Positions 62,167-64,000 of a stretch of 64,000 bases of DNA are shown here, piece after piece; the first letter of the stretch is position 1, and every line of letters begins with the position of its first letter. Source of the stretch: Tetracentron sinense (taxonomy: Eukaryota; Streptophyta; Magnoliopsida; Trochodendrales; Trochodendraceae); contig CM026561.1 of assembly GCA_015143295.1 (NCBI GenBank), positions 42,350,875 to 42,414,874 of the forward strand, read 5' to 3'. The notes beneath the pieces were generated by a model. That model had not been told where the DNA came from, made no database searches, and saw only the letters and a program-made list of their open reading frames with translations. A program made the translations under genes and the position numbers.

Positions 62167-64000
62167 TCATCTACCAGTGAGATCTGTACTTTGAGTTAGT
62201 TGTCCTCCACTAAGAGAGCAATCCAGACAATCCCAGGAACTCACAACCATGGCTGCAGGCCACATAAAGGCAGGTTTCTCAAAAGGTAGAATTGGTGGAG
62301 CTGTTTCCCCAGTGAGAAATTGCGATGCTATTCTCATGGAGGGCCTCTGATAAGGGTTTGGATGGCAACATGCCAACCCCAACTTAAGCGCACATTCCTT
62401 TTGCTTCTTGTACAAATGACTGCCCAGTCGGGGATCGACAGCGTCAAGGATCCTTTCTCCCCCGTAAAGCTCCCATACCCAATCAACAATGGAGTTGTTA
62501 AAGTTGTTCTGATGTTTCTGGTGACCAGGCCTTCGTCCACATGTAACTTCCAGTACAAAAACTCCAAACCCGTAAACGTCTGTTTCCACGCTTGCTATAC
62601 CCGTATGGAAGCATTCTGGAGCCATATAACCAGGTGTTCCTGCTATCTCATTTGTGGAGTGATGAGTATTTCCATCATTCTGAACAATACGAGCTAATCC
62701 AAAGTCTCCCAACCTTGCATTGAATTCTGAATCCAGCATTATATTACTGGATTTTACGTCGCGGTGCAACACTCTCTTGTCGCACCCATTATGAAGATAA
62801 TCCAGTGCGTAAGCCACTCCACATATGATATTGTGCCTTCTTTCCCAACTCAGTATAACCTCCTCCATGATCGAGCTCTTATCAGAAAATATGAGCTTGT
62901 CTAGGCTTCCTCTGGGCATGAATTCATATACCAGAAGGAGCTCAGTTCTTTCGTAGCACCACCCAATTAATTTCACCAGATTCTTGTGACGGAGGCGGCT
63001 AATTGTTGTCACCTCTGCTATGAACTCTTGCTTGCCCCGACGTGATTCTTTTGACACTCTTTTTACGGCCACCTCCATGTTAACCCCTTTCAAGAACCCT
63101 TTGTAGACTGTCCCAAATCCTCCTCTCCCGAGCTGGTTTTTGGAGTGGAAATTCCCAGTTGCAGATTTGAGCTCCTTGAATCGGAACTTTCGAGGCCCTA
63201 TAGTTGAGCCTTCAATATCTTCAATGATTGGATACTCAGATTGATCAGCTTGCTCCTTGGCGTGTCTCGAGTATAAGTAACAGGCAAGCCCAGCACTGAA
63301 TAAGATGATCAGTACCACCACCGGAATGGTGATCCAAAGCCACAACATGTGAGCAGATCTATCTTCTTCTATGTCCTCAGCAGTGAAATTCCATGATCTT
63401 ACACAGTTAAGTTGGGTATGATCAACCCCTGTGGAAGCCGAGAATCCCACGTAAACATCTTCTGGAAGATGATCAGAGAGATCAAGAGGTTCTGAGATAA
63501 TGGGATTTGATCCAGGTACAGTAGTACTGGTCATGGAAACATAGATGTTGATTTTTTTTAATTTTCCGTCATACTGAATGCTGGCTGTTACATCGTTTCC
63601 ATTTGAAAGATCGACACTGTAGTTACTCAATCGAACTTGCTTGATGGAGTAGATGCTATTCAGATCTAAACCAACATGGTTGTCCTCGCCATCTTCCAGG
63701 TAGCTGTTCCTTGTGTCAAATTCCACCGCAACTATCTGTCGAGAGGACCCATTGGTATTTTCGTTTACGATCCCAAGCCATTTCCCTTCGCTGTTTTCGG
63801 GGATGCTTGGTTCCTTGGTTAATATGAAGGCCAAACCTTCACCTGCAGGCTGGGTTTCGTTATTGATATTAAGTTTGAAGGTAGAGTTGAAGGATGCTAT
63901 AGTTCTGGAGTTGTTTCTTTTGTTCCATAGCTTGAATCGGTTTTTGTACACGATCCGTCCAGACAAATTTGGGATAGCATCTCCATATATCTCCCTCGTC
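62167..64000 (-). CDS. L-type lectin-domain receptor-like kinase, clade IX-like (N-terminus off window)
   Basis: Plasma-membrane receptor kinase: an extracellular legume-lectin domain, one membrane helix and a Ser/Thr kinase. The minus-strand frame is open from the right edge to a stop at 62167, about 610 residues, without introns as usual for LecRKs. The lectin part shows GRIVYKNRFKLW, GEGLAFIL, VAVEFDTR and DNHVGLDLNSI. The membrane helix WITIPVVVLIILFSAGLACY follows. The kinase has GRGGFGTVYKG, VAVKRV, HRDVKSSNIML, DFGLAR and GTPGYMAPE, so it is predicted active. The signal peptide and first lectin strands lie beyond 64000. Clade IX (LecRK-IX.1/IX.2) is suggested by the juxtamembrane FRFKELKSATGNF and kinase style; the ligand is unknown. 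No breaks were seen. Confidence 0.9.
   Translation of the reverse strand, partial: TREIYGDAIPNLSGRIVYKNRFKLWNKRNNSRTIASFNSTFKLNINNETQPAGEGLAFILTKEPSIPENSEGKWLGIVNENTNGSSRQIVAVEFDTRNSYLEDGEDNHVGLDLNSIYSIKQVRLSNYSVDLSNGNDVTASIQYDGKLKKINIYVSMTSTTVPGSNPIISEPLDLSDHLPEDVYVGFSASTGVDHTQLNCVRSWNFTAEDIEEDRSAHMLWLWITIPVVVLIILFSAGLACYLYSRHAKEQADQSEYPIIEDIEGSTIGPRKFRFKELKSATGNFHSKNQLGRGGFGTVYKGFLKGVNMEVAVKRVSKESRRGKQEFIAEVTTISRLRHKNLVKLIGWCYERTELLLVYEFMPRGSLDKLIFSDKSSIMEEVILSWERRHNIICGVAYALDYLHNGCDKRVLHRDVKSSNIMLDSEFNARLGDFGLARIVQNDGNTHHSTNEIAGTPGYMAPECFHTGIASVETDVYGFGVFVLEVTCGRRPGHQKHQNNFNNSIVDWVWELYGGERILDAVDPRLGSHLYKKQKECALKLGLACCHPNPYQRPSMRIASQFLTGETAPPILPFEKPAFMWPAAMVVSSWDCLDCSLSGGQLTQSTDLTGR

Overview
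This is nuclear DNA of a flowering plant. It has intron-split housekeeping genes with GT-AG junctions, long AT-rich introns, and a dense mix of plant transposons (Ty1/copia, L1, RTE, hAT, MULE, PIF/Harbinger, Helitron, a tRNA-derived SINE) plus a pararetrovirus fossil. The long introns would suit a large woody-plant genome, but I cannot name the species. Four host genes are supported. They are quinolinate phosphoribosyltransferase (QPT; minus strand, 1238-3850, last exon off the left edge), a plastid-type Nudix hydrolase like Arabidopsis NUDT23 (plus, 19804-33891), a Golgi-type zinc transporter like MTP5/MTPC2 (plus, 36089-56045) and an L-type lectin receptor kinase (minus, 62167-64000, N-terminus off the right edge).

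Layout. 1-3850: QPT with L1 scraps in its 3' part. 3911-6132: a PIF/Harbinger-like element about 60 bp upstream of the QPT start codon, filled with palindromic elements including a MULE foldback. 6300-14900: intergenic repeats, comprising a 180-bp MULE MITE, a degenerate tandem repeat, Helitron and hAT remains, a 2.2-kb solo LTR, and a 1.5-kb MULE that carries a 144-bp tandem array and a SINE. 14908-19360: a broken Ty1/copia element with both LTRs. 19804-33891: NUDT23; intron 1 holds a hAT MITE and an old copia remnant with a second hAT element inside it, and intron 2 holds two L1 3' ends and a 2.16-kb Helitron. 36089-56045: MTP5; one intron holds L1, RTE and hAT pieces, another holds tandem duplications and an organelle-like patch, and a 9-kb intron holds a copia element with an L1 and a hAT element inside it. 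56046-62166: an endogenous pararetrovirus fossil (florendovirus/petuvirus-like), two small Helitrons and simple repeats. 62167-64000: the lectin kinase.

The four genes share no pathway: NAD synthesis (QPT), flavin/nucleotide turnover (NUDT23), zinc loading of the Golgi (MTP5) and surface signalling (LecRK). Their exons keep reading frame across every proposed junction despite multi-kilobase insertions, so they look functional. The most unusual repeat structure is one module of about 144 bp, often carrying a CACGTGGC-type motif. It appears as foldback arms, as single copies and as a six-copy tandem array. I saw no new enzymatic or defence system. The novelty here is in repeat architecture and in the virus fossil.
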